This document shows positions 14,201 to 22,123 of a DNA stretch of 22,281 nucleotides, in pieces. The position numbers were made by a program, and so were the translations under genes. Numbering within the stretch: position 1 is the first letter of the stretch; each line of letters starts with the position of its first letter. Origin of the DNA: a virus. Below the pieces are notes generated by a model, which saw only the letters and a list, made by a program, of their open reading frames with translations, had not been told where the DNA came from and searched no databases. The stretch lies in the IMG/VR virus record IMGVR_UViG_3300000115_000230, positions 1 to 22,281 of that record. One strand, given 5' to 3'.

Positions 14201-15053
14201 ACTATATCCTGTTTTATCTTTTGCCCATTTATTTCCTTTACCTATTAATGGTCCTGCTCTTAATGTTACAGCACTTACTATTGCTTCTGATGTATCTGGT
14301 GGAACTCCAGCAGCATTTAAAACTTCTTTTGTTGGTTCCATAACTGCTGCACTAAAAAATTTTAAAGTATTACCTATAAAAGTTTCATTCATTAAAGTAT
14401 TTGCAGATGGAGCATACTCACTTTGTTTATATTTTTCTAGACCATCTTCTATTATATTTTTAACTTTTTTATTAGTATCAGAATCTTCTACAAGAGTATC
14501 AACAACTTTATTTGTAAAGTCTTTATTAAGAATACCATCTTTTAAATTCTCTTGGACAAAAGCTTCAGACCAATCTCCTGCTCTTTTAGAGGCATCAGCA
14601 AAAGATATACCACTACCTTGTAACTCATGTAGTTTTAAAATAGCATCATAGTATCTGTCATCTACTTCTTTACCCTCAGCTTTTAGTTTATTAACACTAG
14701 TAGCTAATTGGTTTAAATCATCTTTATATTGTTTATTATACTTAGCATTTATTTTATCATCAGTATATACGTCTACTGAACCATATAAATTACCTATAAT
14801 ATCTGCTATAAATCCAGGACCTTCTACTAAAGCAATATTAGCTGTAGCAGCAGCTTCATAAAAAGGTTGAGCTAAAGGTCTTAATATAGGTCCTACATAG
14901 GGAATTTTTTCTATTCCAGCTTTATCAGGATTGACGTAAGCTGTTGAAGTTTGTTGTTCATTTATTTTAGACCGCAAGAAGTTCTGCTGCTTGAATATTA
15001 TTATCTTTATTAGCTTGTAATAAAGCATCTTTATACTCGTCAATAGTAGGCAT
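11282..15053 (-). CDS. Very large internal virion / DNA-ejection protein, likely +1 frameshifted N-terminus (about 1256 aa)
   Basis: The main frame (11282 to about 14968) encodes over 1,220 residues. Size and place, last in the tail and internal-protein module, match the large ejection protein of podoviruses (T7 gp16 is 1,318 aa). I see no lytic transglycosylase motif. A hydrophobic segment near the C-terminus (LALSTAMYMIYPMMDALYEE) could enter a membrane during DNA injection. The main frame has no good start: it opens with TTG at 15043 and a spurious Lys/Ile-rich stretch. In the +1-related frame, ATG 15053 overlaps the preceding gene's stop (TAATG) and begins MPTIDEYKDALLQANKDN, a typical start for such proteins, but hits TAA at 14969-14967 after 28 codons. 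Skipping the T of that stop joins it to KINEQQ of the main frame. Programmed frameshift and one-base indel are both possible. Confidence 0.82.
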
Positions 15054-15877
15054 TATTTTTTAACTTTATTTAAATAATATTGTATTACGCTTTCATCTTC
15101 TTTAGAAAGGTCTTTTTTAGGAGTGTTATCACTTTTGTTTTGTTTAACTGATATACTACTATCATCTCCAAAATTCCAACTATCTGAATTAACATCATAA
15201 TTATTTTTAACAAAAGTTCCTGCTTCGCTAATAGCTCTAGAAGCAGTATAGTCTTTGTTTTCTTTTAATAATTCTTCAGCTTTTGAATAGACTTGATTCC
15301 TAGCTTGGTTAGTAGCTTCTTTACTATCTTCATCAATACCCATAGCAGTTACTTGTTCTACAAGTAATTGAAACTCTTGAGATGTAGGGTCTTTTAATGC
15401 TTTACTTAGTAAGTCTAATTTTCTAGTTGCAAGTTTGCTAAGATTAAGTTCATTCTTAGTTTCCTTATCTCTTATATTTGACGCTAATGTCATTTCTTTT
15501 AGTAAATTAGTACTATCTATAGAAGACTGAGCAGTTTTATTTTCTTGTAATATTTGTGCTACTCCTGCTATACTTCTAGGACTAGCTCCTACAGAGCTTA
15601 ATTCTTTTAATAATTCTTCATATAATTTTATAGGGTCTGATGTATCTCCTAGTCTATCATTAACATTTTTAAAAGCCTGATTTACTTTTGTTTGTTCTTG
15701 CAAAGCAGGGTCTTGACTACCAAATAGACCTCTTACTATAGAGTTAAAACCTGCTCCTACTGCGCCATAGCCCTTAGGCATAAGAGCTCCAAATTGAGCA
15801 TCTTCTTTTTGACCAGCTAAATCTCTAGTTAAAGATTGTTCATCAAAATTAAATAATTTTTCTATATTCATTGCCAT
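15053..15877 (-). CDS. Putative internal virion protein (274 aa)
   Basis: The 274-residue product is helix-rich and hydrophilic, with no cysteines: MNIEKLFNFDEQSL at the front, a middle rich in Glu/Lys/Leu/Ser, and a charged C-terminus ending KVKK. It lies between two other presumed internal proteins and starts in a TAATG overlap with the upstream stop; ATG 15877 (Met-Ala-Met) and the ATG two codons on are both possible starts. The order of medium protein then very large protein resembles the T7 gp14-gp15-gp16 internal core cluster, so it may take the gp15-like place. This is inferred from position; no sequence motif proves it. Confidence 0.72.
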   Translation of the reverse strand: MAMNIEKLFNFDEQSLTRDLAGQKEDAQFGALMPKGYGAVGAGFNSIVRGLFGSQDPALQEQTKVNQAFKNVNDRLGDTSDPIKLYEELLKELSSVGASPRSIAGVAQILQENKTAQSSIDSTNLLKEMTLASNIRDKETKNELNLSKLATRKLDLLSKALKDPTSQEFQLLVEQVTAMGIDEDSKEATNQARNQVYSKAEELLKENKDYTASRAISEAGTFVKNNYDVNSDSWNFGDDSSISVKQNKSDNTPKKDLSKEDESVIQYYLNKVKK

Positions 15878-16827
15878 TAGTATGTACTCCTTAAATGAGG
15901 TGAACCTGCAAAACCAGGTGAAGCAGGCGCAAATGTTCCACCTCCTGTATACCCTCCTGCTGAACCACCAGAACTAAATGGATTAGTAAAACCACCACTA
16001 CCTAAACTACCTATGCCTTTACCTATTAATTGTGTAAACATTCCAGCATTAGCTAAACTTGAATTAAGTTGTGATTGAGCAGCAGCCATATAACCATTTG
16101 CTCTTGCTACATTTCCAGACTGAGCTGCACTACCTAATGCTATACCTTGATTCATAGGTTGTTGTCCTGTTTCTTCAATACCAGCACCATAACCAAACAT
16201 TCTATAAGCATCTTCATAAGGTTTCATAGCTAATTGTTGACCCATACCATAGAATCCCATACCTTTTTGTAAATCTGCATCTCTTTGCATTTCAGCTCTT
16301 GCTTGAGCATCCATAGCTAATGCATTATTTTCTCTGTTAAGAGCAGTTAAATACTCCATTCTTTCTGGGTTAACATATCCAGTACCTTCTGAATTAGCAG
16401 TTGCTTGACCCATACGACCACTAGCAAATAAATTATTAGCTAACATTTGTTGAGTTCTTTCTCTATCAGGAGTTAATAAATTTTGTACATTTTGATAATA
16501 TTGATTAGCGTCTGCTGAAACATCTCTAGTAGTAGCTTCTTTAAATAAATTTCTACCATAGTCTTGAACTACATCAGCATCTTCTACATCTCCAGTTCTA
16601 GGATATGAAAGAGCCTGTGTCATATACATATCTCTTAGTTGTTGTAATGGTGGAGATAAATTATAACTTGCTGTTAAATCTCCATAATTAAAATCAGAGT
16701 CGCCAAAGTAAGAACCAGAGACATCCCATGGCTTGTAACGAGCCATTTCTGCTGCTTCTCTCTGAGCTGCCGCTGCCTTTTTACCTGCTGCTGTTGTTCC
16801 TGTTATTGCTCCTACAATTGAACCCAT
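15877..16827 (-). CDS. Putative internal virion / DNA-injection protein (316 aa)
   Basis: The 316-residue product begins with a small-residue N-terminus (MGSIVGAITGTTAAGKKAAAAQ) that may be membrane-active. Long Gln/Ala/Met/Asn-rich helices follow (ERTQQMLANNLFASGRMGQ; QARAEMQRDADLQKGMG). The tail is Gly/Ser/Phe-rich (from about residue 270). This composition is typical of podovirus internal proteins of the gp14 type that are ejected into the envelope. ATG 16827 sits in a TAATG overlap with the GNAT-like gene and is preceded by GAGGTG. Exact function is unproven. Confidence 0.74.
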   Translation of the reverse strand: MGSIVGAITGTTAAGKKAAAAQREAAEMARYKPWDVSGSYFGDSDFNYGDLTASYNLSPPLQQLRDMYMTQALSYPRTGDVEDADVVQDYGRNLFKEATTRDVSADANQYYQNVQNLLTPDRERTQQMLANNLFASGRMGQATANSEGTGYVNPERMEYLTALNRENNALAMDAQARAEMQRDADLQKGMGFYGMGQQLAMKPYEDAYRMFGYGAGIEETGQQPMNQGIALGSAAQSGNVARANGYMAAAQSQLNSSLANAGMFTQLIGKGIGSLGSGGFTNPFSSGGSAGGYTGGGTFAPASPGFAGSPHLRSTY

Positions 16828-17129
16828 TATTTCACCTCTTTCTCAAAAATATATCCTACTAGTTTAAAATTATACTTCTTTATAAATGCTTTATAACTTT
16901 TTCTTGTTGTACCACCTAAAATAGTTTTACATCCTAATTGTTTTGCTAATTCATTCATATACTCATCCCAATAACTACCATCACCATAAACATTAATACA
17001 TACAAATTTATCTCCATCTATTTTCCAACTCATGAACCCGTGTTCATTTTCTATTAAATTTGTTTTGTCTATGTATTCACTATTAGATTTTTTTAAGAAT
17101 CTAGCTATATCTTTATTATTGATAAACAA
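16827..17129 (-). CDS. GNAT-like acetyltransferase-fold protein (100 aa)
   Basis: The 100-residue product has a C-terminal half that reads like the end of a GNAT fold: a helix (YMNELAKQLGCKTILGGT), then TRKSYKAFIKKYNFKLVG and a final strand. The N-terminus has strands around SWKIDGDKFVCINV. It is shorter than a full GNAT enzyme (about 140-150 aa), and no clear acetyl-CoA loop is seen. The start is probably TTG 17129, which overlaps the fibre gene by 14 bases; there is no good Shine-Dalgarno box and no ATG nearby. Lying between tail fibre and internal proteins, it could modify or simply be part of the virion. Confidence 0.65.
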   Translation of the reverse strand: MFINNKDIARFLKKSNSEYIDKTNLIENEHGFMSWKIDGDKFVCINVYGDGSYWDEYMNELAKQLGCKTILGGTTRKSYKAFIKKYNFKLVGYIFEKEVK

Positions 17130-17931
17130 CCCAGTTTATTAAAACATCATCTGAAGACATACCACCTAAACGTTCTTCTGTATGTATATCAAATGTAGTC
17201 GTAGTTTTATTACTTCCTGCAGAAGTCATCATAGTACCTCTAGAATTAGCATTAGGAGAATTAGATGCCATAGCTACTATTACATAATTAGTATTTGGCA
17301 TAGCTGTAGTAAAAGTTACTCTAAATATACCAGTTGCTATTTTAGCTACACTACCAAAGTTTTTACTTCCTGTGCCTACTGATAAAGCAGAACCATTAAA
17401 ATATCCAAATCCTCTAGCTCCATAATAAGGAAGAGTACCTGTTGTAGCTGTAATTGTTGTATTAGCTGTAGATTCCCAAACAGTTCCATTTGATGTTAGA
17501 ACATTACCTGATGTTCCTGGAGCTACAGAAGAAACTGCTGATGTACCTTCTCCTATAACAACTGCTTTAGAAGGTAGTGTACTCACACCAGTACCTCCAT
17601 CTGCTACTGTTACATCTGTTATACCTACTACTGACCCTCCTGATATATTTACAGCATTTGCATTCTGTGTTGCCATTGTACCTAGAGTGCCTACTTTTGA
17701 TTGAACAAAAGCTGTTGTAGCTACTTGAGTAGTATTTGTTGAAGTTCCAGCAGTTGGAGCTGTTGGAACACCAGTTAAAGCAGGGCTAGCTAAATTAGCT
17801 TTACTAGCTACTGCTATAACTAAATTATTAAATTCTGTATCAAATTCAGAACCTCTTATAATTTTTGCTGTATCCGAAGAAGGTAAAGAATCCTTTGCTA
17901 AAAAGTTTGTTGTTTTTGTATAATTAGTCAT
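17116..17931 (-). CDS. Tail fibre protein (271 aa)
   Basis: The 271-residue protein has a short helical N-terminus that probably attaches to the tail. A fibre-shaft repeat of the phage tail-fibre type follows (SPALTGVPTAPTAGTSTNTT then QVATTAFVQSKV). A Gly/Thr/Ser-rich beta region comes next, then a compact C-terminal domain (about 195-271) with FRVTFTTAMPNTNYVIV and TTTFDIHT, which resembles receptor-binding tip domains such as H-type-lectin-like beta sandwiches. It would recognise the host surface. ATG 17931 overlaps the upstream stop as TAATG. It is short for a fibre, so a second receptor-binding gene may lie elsewhere. Confidence 0.85.
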   Translation of the reverse strand: MTNYTKTTNFLAKDSLPSSDTAKIIRGSEFDTEFNNLVIAVASKANLASPALTGVPTAPTAGTSTNTTQVATTAFVQSKVGTLGTMATQNANAVNISGGSVVGITDVTVADGGTGVSTLPSKAVVIGEGTSAVSSVAPGTSGNVLTSNGTVWESTANTTITATTGTLPYYGARGFGYFNGSALSVGTGSKNFGSVAKIATGIFRVTFTTAMPNTNYVIVAMASNSPNANSRGTMMTSAGSNKTTTTFDIHTEERLGGMSSDDVLINWVVYQ

Positions 17932-19556
17932 TATGAAAGTTTTCCTGTTTTTAAAAATAAATCTATTTTTTGTATACTTAATGCTTCATCATCTATAGTA
18001 GCATCAATTCCAAAAGCAAATGTTTCTCCTTGTCCACCTAAAGGCACTTTAATATTATGCACACCAATTCCCGGAGATGAGAACTTACTTACATTATATA
18101 GTGAACCTGCAGTATTATATTTTGCATATACACCAGTACCTAAATCTCTTGCTATTGTTACAGTTCTTGGATTTAATGTATAGTCGTATCCATACTTAAA
18201 TACAAAGTCTTGTTCTCCAGCACCATCTACAACTAGATTAGCTCTTTTTAAAAACTTTTTAACTATCCTACCTTGAGAACCTACATCAGAAAAAGTAGAT
18301 TTATAAGTTAAATCATAAGTTGCTGCATTATCTAAATATCCTGCATAATGTCCTATTCCATTCTTAACACCTAGTAAAAACCTTCTGTCTGTTGTTTGTA
18401 AAAAACTATTAAACACATCTCCATTAGTTAAAGACCATGTAGTTGCTCTTGCTGAACCATTTTCTAAAGCACTCCTTAAATCAAAATAAATCATAATATT
18501 ATTTGCTGGAAATAAAATAATATAAGCTGCTTCTGATTCAGAGTATCCTGCTTTAATTAAATTAGGTGTAACCTCTATTGGTAAATAACTTGTTATGTCA
18601 TCTCTTATATTTAAAGATAACTCTCTCATAGGTAAAGACTTTTCTTGTATTGTTCTCATTAAAGACCTTACACCTGACTTAGATAAGAATATTAAATCTG
18701 TACCTGTAGATTGTATAGTATCTCTAGATACACATCCTACTCCATTTACTACATCTGATAAAGACATTGTAGCTGGATTACTTGGATTTTGGTAGACTAC
18801 TATATTATCTTTACATAGTATAATTAAAAATCCATTATGAGAAGCTAATCCTACTATCTCATCATTGTTACCTACTACTGAACTTATATCTAATACACCT
18901 GAAGAACCTGCAGTAAAATCTGTAGGGTCTAATAAATCACTATAAAACAAAGTATGTTTATTAGCAGTAACACCAGCTGTCCATATTCTACCAAAAGCTG
19001 CTAAACAACAATCAGGGTCAAAAGTTGTAATACCACTTGGTACAGTTCCATATGTTCCTATTTCTTGCCATATATAAGTACCACTAACACTATCACTTGT
19101 ACGTCTCCATACTAAAGCTATATTACCATTTTGTGTAGCTATACCATAGTTTAAAGCAGATGCTCCTGAACCCTTAGCTAATGACTGCATTTGCCATCTA
19201 CTACCTGTAAAAGTTCTACTAACTGTAGTTGTTTGGTCTGCTGCTTTAAGTGTATGTGCTGTTAATGTAGTTGTTCCTGTAAATAGTTTACCATCTCCTG
19301 CAGATAATATTTCTGTACTTCCATTTGGGTCTACATGCTCATGTAAAGACTCTATATATTTACCAGAGCCTAATGTTCCAACACTAGTAGTTAACATATC
19401 AAAACCTTTTCGACTAGCTAATCTACCTCCTTTATCTATTACACAATTATTTGCTTTTTGTGCATAGCCACTATCTAAGCCTACTCTAGCATCTTGAGTA
19501 TTTATTCCTAAAAACCCAGGAGCTAATAAACTAACAGAGGCTAGTTGTCCTGCCAT
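17931..19556 (-). CDS. Tail tube / nozzle protein (tail tubular protein B-like, 541 aa)
   Basis: The 541-residue product is beta-rich, with repeated strand-turn blocks (ALVWRRTSD, FGRIWTAGV, GFLIILCKDNIVVYQN, DLIFLSKSGVRSL) like the beta-propeller and nozzle of T7 gp12-type proteins. The N-terminus (FLGINTQDARVGLDSGYAQKANNCV) with RLASRKGFDML matches the region where such proteins contact the tail adaptor. The start is ATG 19556, overlapping the adaptor stop as TAATG; a longer frame from 19571 would add only five residues inside that gene. Adaptor, nozzle and fibre follow the usual podovirus tail order. Confidence 0.85.
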   Translation of the reverse strand: MAGQLASVSLLAPGFLGINTQDARVGLDSGYAQKANNCVIDKGGRLASRKGFDMLTTSVGTLGSGKYIESLHEHVDPNGSTEILSAGDGKLFTGTTTLTAHTLKAADQTTTVSRTFTGSRWQMQSLAKGSGASALNYGIATQNGNIALVWRRTSDSVSGTYIWQEIGTYGTVPSGITTFDPDCCLAAFGRIWTAGVTANKHTLFYSDLLDPTDFTAGSSGVLDISSVVGNNDEIVGLASHNGFLIILCKDNIVVYQNPSNPATMSLSDVVNGVGCVSRDTIQSTGTDLIFLSKSGVRSLMRTIQEKSLPMRELSLNIRDDITSYLPIEVTPNLIKAGYSESEAAYIILFPANNIMIYFDLRSALENGSARATTWSLTNGDVFNSFLQTTDRRFLLGVKNGIGHYAGYLDNAATYDLTYKSTFSDVGSQGRIVKKFLKRANLVVDGAGEQDFVFKYGYDYTLNPRTVTIARDLGTGVYAKYNTAGSLYNVSKFSSPGIGVHNIKVPLGGQGETFAFGIDATIDDEALSIQKIDLFLKTGKLS

Positions 19557-20200
19557 TATACAGCACTCCAAACAGTTTCTAAAGGTCTTCTACCAGCTTC
19601 TATTGCAATGTAATCAGATAGTAATTGTCTATATTTAAACTCTTGGTCAGAGCTTCCTCCATCTTCTCCTCTTTCACTAATAGCTCTAGCAAGTGTTCCT
19701 TCTATTACAGGTTGTGCTGGAATAGTAAGAGCATCAGAAGGTGATACTAAATCTTCTTGTGGTTGTACTATATTAAATCTTAATGTATACTCACCATCAG
19801 GTATAGGATAAACATCTACTTGTGCGTCTCCTCCTGATGTAACTCCATTAAAAGCATAGTAAGCTGGAGCACCTTTAGCTGGTGTATCAACCATAGCAAA
19901 GTTTTCATCCATCCATTCAGTAGGTCTAGAATACATCCATCCTTTTTGAGTTTCATTATAAGCATCTAAAACTCTAAATCTAGTTCCTGCATCTGTAAGT
20001 ACCCAATTAAATAAACCATCTTCTGTAGTAACTGTCATTGTATTTCTTAATGCAGACCAATTCCATGCATTTTCTACTTCGTTTTTAGTTACATTAACTA
20101 ATCTAGAAATAAGTTTAGAGTAATCATTCTCATCTAAAGAAGTTACTTCTTCTTCCCTTAATCTAACTAAAACACTATTTACTATTTCTAGATACGTCAT
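19556..20200 (-). CDS. Tail adaptor (tail tubular protein A-like, 214 aa)
   Basis: The 214-residue product shows the pattern of gp11-type adaptors. The N-terminal helix MTYLEIVNSVLVRLREEEV is followed by KLISRLVNVTKNEVENAWNW, then beta segments with FRVLDAYN, a proline-rich VDVYPIPDGEYTLRF, and a C-terminal helical stretch (TLARAISERGE...KYRQLLSDYIAIE). Adaptors connect the portal to the tail nozzle. ATG 20200 is preceded by AAGGAA at good spacing. Its stop overlaps the start of the nozzle gene. Confidence 0.85.
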   Translation of the reverse strand: MTYLEIVNSVLVRLREEEVTSLDENDYSKLISRLVNVTKNEVENAWNWSALRNTMTVTTEDGLFNWVLTDAGTRFRVLDAYNETQKGWMYSRPTEWMDENFAMVDTPAKGAPAYYAFNGVTSGGDAQVDVYPIPDGEYTLRFNIVQPQEDLVSPSDALTIPAQPVIEGTLARAISERGEDGGSSDQEFKYRQLLSDYIAIEAGRRPLETVWSAV

Positions 20201-20324
20201 TTCGACAAGTTCCTTTTAAATTATAATCACCTATATCTGTTACTGCTGCACACCACCATTCACCATTAAAGAAAAAAGCATCTTCTTTACATTTATTACA
20301 TATAGCTTTTCCTGTATCTACCAC
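20175..20324 (-). CDS. Small zinc-knuckle-like ORF (49 aa)
   Basis: Starting at GTG 20324, which overlaps the TAG of the preceding lysine-rich gene, this frame encodes 49 residues with C9-N-K-C12, a Trp-Trp-C25 and C40, a spacing that could bind one zinc. The segment FFFNGEWWCAAVTDIGDYN looks like real protein sequence rather than noise. It fills the only gap between the lysine-rich cassette and the adaptor gene and overlaps the adaptor start by 26 bases. The Shine-Dalgarno box is weak, so it may depend on coupled translation. No function is known. Confidence 0.55.
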   Translation of the reverse strand: MVDTGKAICNKCKEDAFFFNGEWWCAAVTDIGDYNLKGTCRNDVSRNSK

Positions 20325-20593
20325 TTTACTTTATCAGCCCAATATGCTGCACTAGTCTTTCCTTTCGCTATATTTTTTCCATGTCTTGCTTTAAATGATT
20401 TACGTTTAGCTTTCATTCTAGCAGACTCTCCTGCTTTAGGTTTACCTGCAGTAGAAGCGCCCTTCTCACCAAACCTAATCATTCTATCTTTACCATTATC
20501 TTTAATAAGAACTACATGAGATTTTTTACCCTTAGTAGACCTTTTAGGTTTATTATATCCTGCAAATGTTTCACCTCTATATGTTACACTCAT
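20318..20593 (-). CDS. Lysine-rich small phage protein (91 aa)
   Basis: The 91-residue, strongly basic product has a recognisable conserved middle and end: IRFGEKGASTAGKPKAGES followed by RMKAKRKSFKARHGKNIAKGKTSAAYWADKVKW. This is a widespread phage protein of unknown function. It is the last of five consecutive lysine-rich genes and starts in an ATGA overlap. DNA binding or packing is suggested by charge only. Confidence 0.8.
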   Translation of the reverse strand: MSVTYRGETFAGYNKPKRSTKGKKSHVVLIKDNGKDRMIRFGEKGASTAGKPKAGESARMKAKRKSFKARHGKNIAKGKTSAAYWADKVKW

Positions 20594-20826
20594 CTATAAC
20601 TCCTAGTTTTTTTAGCTATCTTCTTTGGTTGTTTTACGTGTTGCTTACCTTTTTTATTTCCTTTTCGTTTTGCTGCATTAGTAGCTTTTTTTTCTTTTTC
20701 AGTTAAAGCATTCCAAGCTGCATCAGGAAGATATCTTTTTTTACCTTCACTCTTTTTACCATCAGAGGTTCTCCACTTTTGTTTTGTCCATTTAGACAAA
20801 CTCTTTTGTGATTTAGCTTTAGCCAC
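20590..20826 (-). CDS. Lysine-rich small phage protein, DUF5872-like (78 aa)
   Basis: The 78-residue product matches, as I recall it, a conserved family of basic phage proteins: KSLSKWTKQKWRTSDGKKS, RYLPDAAWNALTEKEK, and KQHVKQPKKIAKKTRSYR at the end. The start is GTG 20826, five bases after a strong GGAGG (20836-20832) inside the upstream gene. A GTG at 20838 in the same frame lies over that box and is less likely. Function is unknown; nucleic-acid binding is plausible. Confidence 0.78.
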   Translation of the reverse strand: MAKAKSQKSLSKWTKQKWRTSDGKKSEGKKRYLPDAAWNALTEKEKKATNAAKRKGNKKGKQHVKQPKKIAKKTRSYR

Positions 20827-21001
20827 GATATCCTCCACCTTTTGCTTTATATTGCTTAGCTAACATCTGAGCTTTACGAGCTGACCATTGTCCAGGTTTA
20901 CCTCCTTTACCACCAGCTTTAATCTTATTAAAAAGACCTTTACGCATTGTAGGTTTAGTGTAATTACCTGCTTTATTTACAGTACTCTTTTTCTTTATCA
21001 T
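20819..21001 (-). CDS. Lysine-rich small phage protein (60 aa)
   Basis: The 60-residue basic product has the conserved pattern VNKAGNYTKPTMRK, then FNKIKAGGKGGKPGQWSARK and a Gly-rich end, familiar from many phages but without a known role. ATG 21001 is in an ATGA overlap with the upstream gene; its 3' end carries the GGAGG box of the next gene. Confidence 0.75.
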   Translation of the reverse strand: MIKKKSTVNKAGNYTKPTMRKGLFNKIKAGGKGGKPGQWSARKAQMLAKQYKAKGGGYRG

Positions 21002-21129
21002 TTTTTCTTAGGCTTAGTATGACCATAACCTTTTTTCTTTAGCTCTAAATGTTTCTTTTTAGTAAATACCATTTGTCCTTTACCAGTTTTAGAGTACATC
21101 ATGTGAGGTTTCATTTTTTTCATTTCCAT
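20998..21129 (-). CDS. Lysine-rich small protein (43 aa)
   Basis: ATG 21129 follows AGGAG at good spacing and overlaps the upstream stop (TAATG); TGA is at 21000-20998. The 43-residue product is Met- and Lys-rich at the start (MEMKKMKPHMMYSKTGKGQ) and has a KKKHLELKKKGYGHTKPKKK tail. It belongs to the basic cassette by composition and coupling. Not recognised further. Confidence 0.7.
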   Translation of the reverse strand: MEMKKMKPHMMYSKTGKGQMVFTKKKHLELKKKGYGHTKPKKK

Positions 21130-21389
21130 TATGCTCTCCTTTTCTTTTTCTTTTTGTTTGCTTCTTTAGCTAAGTTCTTTTTAGCTGACATTGCTTTTAA
21201 GTTACTTTTTCTATTATCCATTGCATTATCATTCTTGTGTGCTGCGTGGCGTTTATCACCTTTTTTAAGTTTAAGCTTAGTTCGTGCAGCATTACGAGAA
21301 GCTCGTTGTTTAACTCTTTTTTTCTTTTTTTCCTTTTCCCACTCAAGTTCTTTTTTATAATCTCTTTTTCCATTTGTCATAAAAGGCAT
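21129..21389 (-). CDS. Lysine-rich protein with HNH-like core (86 aa)
   Basis: The 86-residue product starts MPFMTNGKRDYKKELEWEKE and has a basic middle. It then shows HAAHKNDNAMDNRKSNLKAM, which resembles the H-x-x-x-x-x-D-N...SNL core of small HNH-type proteins. Zinc-binding cysteines are absent and the first His pair is degenerate, so nuclease activity is doubtful. ATG 21389 has GGGAG nine bases upstream and overlaps the previous gene's TAA as TAATG; a second ATG three codons on is possible. The C-terminus is a lysine/arginine run. Confidence 0.72.
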   Translation of the reverse strand: MPFMTNGKRDYKKELEWEKEKKKKRVKQRASRNAARTKLKLKKGDKRHAAHKNDNAMDNRKSNLKAMSAKKNLAKEANKKKKKRRA

Positions 21390-21490
21390 TACATATTACT
21401 CCCTACAAAAATAGATGCTACTACTAGTACCAAAGGTGTTATTGGCATTATTGTTATGAATAATAAAGCACCTATTATTTTTGTTTTCAT
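21389..21490 (-). CDS. Tiny membrane protein (33 aa)
   Basis: A 33-residue, almost entirely hydrophobic peptide (MKTKIIGALLFITIMPITP, then LVLVVASIFVG) forms one membrane segment. It starts in an ATGA overlap with the holin-like gene and ends in a TAATG overlap with the next, so it is coupled on both sides. Its place next to a holin-like gene suggests a lysis or antiholin role, unproven. Confidence 0.6.
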   Translation of the reverse strand: MKTKIIGALLFITIMPITPLVLVVASIFVGSNM

Positions 21491-21909
21491 GATTTAGCTA
21501 ACTGACCACCAAAATAAAATTCTATTATTATAGTAGCCCATGTAAATATCTCTTCAAACTTATATAAACCATCTACTGTTGTTAATCTAGTTCCACCACC
21601 TATTTCTATTCCAAATAAACTAAATCCACTATATTCAACAGGAACAGTTACATCCATTCCTAGCAATCCTGCTAAAGGATATATAGATACTAAACCTAGT
21701 ATTACTACAATAAGAAATCTACGATTCCATTGAGCGCCTTTAGATTCTTTATCAGAAGCTTCTCTCGCTTTATCTATTTCTATAGACTTAGCAGATAAAG
21801 CTTGTAGCATTAATTTCTGCTCAAGATGTTTTTGCTTAGATTTAATAGCTGCTAACTTTGCAAAAAAGCCCAAAGATATAGGTATTAAATGTGTAAGTAA
21901 TGACATCAT
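21487..21909 (-). CDS. Holin-like multi-membrane-segment protein (140 aa)
   Basis: The 140-residue protein has an N-terminal hydrophobic segment (LLTHLIPISLGFFAKLAA), a charged helical stretch likely to be a coiled coil (about 22-58), a clear membrane span (RFLIVVILGLVSIYPLAGLLG), and a weaker C-terminal hydrophobic segment (FTWATIIIEFYFGGQLA). This three-segment plan matches the 3-TM holin families of phages and gene-transfer agents. It would permeabilise the inner membrane at lysis. Two ATG codons start the frame; the first overlaps the upstream stop. A structural membrane protein is the alternative. Confidence 0.66.
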   Translation of the reverse strand: MMSLLTHLIPISLGFFAKLAAIKSKQKHLEQKLMLQALSAKSIEIDKAREASDKESKGAQWNRRFLIVVILGLVSIYPLAGLLGMDVTVPVEYSGFSLFGIEIGGGTRLTTVDGLYKFEEIFTWATIIIEFYFGGQLAKS

Positions 21910-22076
21910 GATATTTTAAATCCTGTCATAGTATAGACTGCTACTACAAAAGCTAATGCAAGCATACCTCTAACAGACCATTTTCCTACTTCTATCCATT
22001 TAGTGTCAAGCCAATCTTGTAAAGCTTCTTTTACTAATTCCCTATCCCTTAATCTTTTTCTTTCTTCTATTTTCAT
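21906..22076 (-). CDS. Small single-span membrane protein (56 aa)
   Basis: ATG 22076 begins a 56-residue product with a charged helical N-terminus (MKIEERKRLRDRELVKEALQ) and a hydrophobic segment near the C-terminus (GMLALAFVVAVYTMTGF). It ends in an ATGA overlap with the holin-like gene. No clear Shine-Dalgarno box is seen. Lysis-related or inner-membrane function is possible from context; no family is recognised. Confidence 0.62.
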   Translation of the reverse strand: MKIEERKRLRDRELVKEALQDWLDTKWIEVGKWSVRGMLALAFVVAVYTMTGFKIS

Positions 22077-22123
22077 TATACTTAGTTTCCTATTAATATT
22101 GATGGTTTAAATTCTTAGTATTT

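Noticed and set aside
14175-14651. 158-codon + strand ORF inside the giant virion gene
   Set aside because: It is antisense to a well-supported gene, Ser/Leu/Pro-rich as expected of a shadow frame, and has no ribosome binding site or neighbours on that strand.
15028-15043. TTG 15043 or ATG 15028 as the true start of the giant virion protein
   Set aside because: Both give a Lys/Ile/Tyr-rich start that is the shadow of a better N-terminus in another frame, and neither has a convincing ribosome binding site.
21049-21497. Two overlapping + strand ORFs rich in Phe/Leu/Ser over the lysine-rich cassette
   Set aside because: They are reverse complements of lysine codons (AAA/AAG read as TTT/CTT) and so arise automatically opposite the basic genes.
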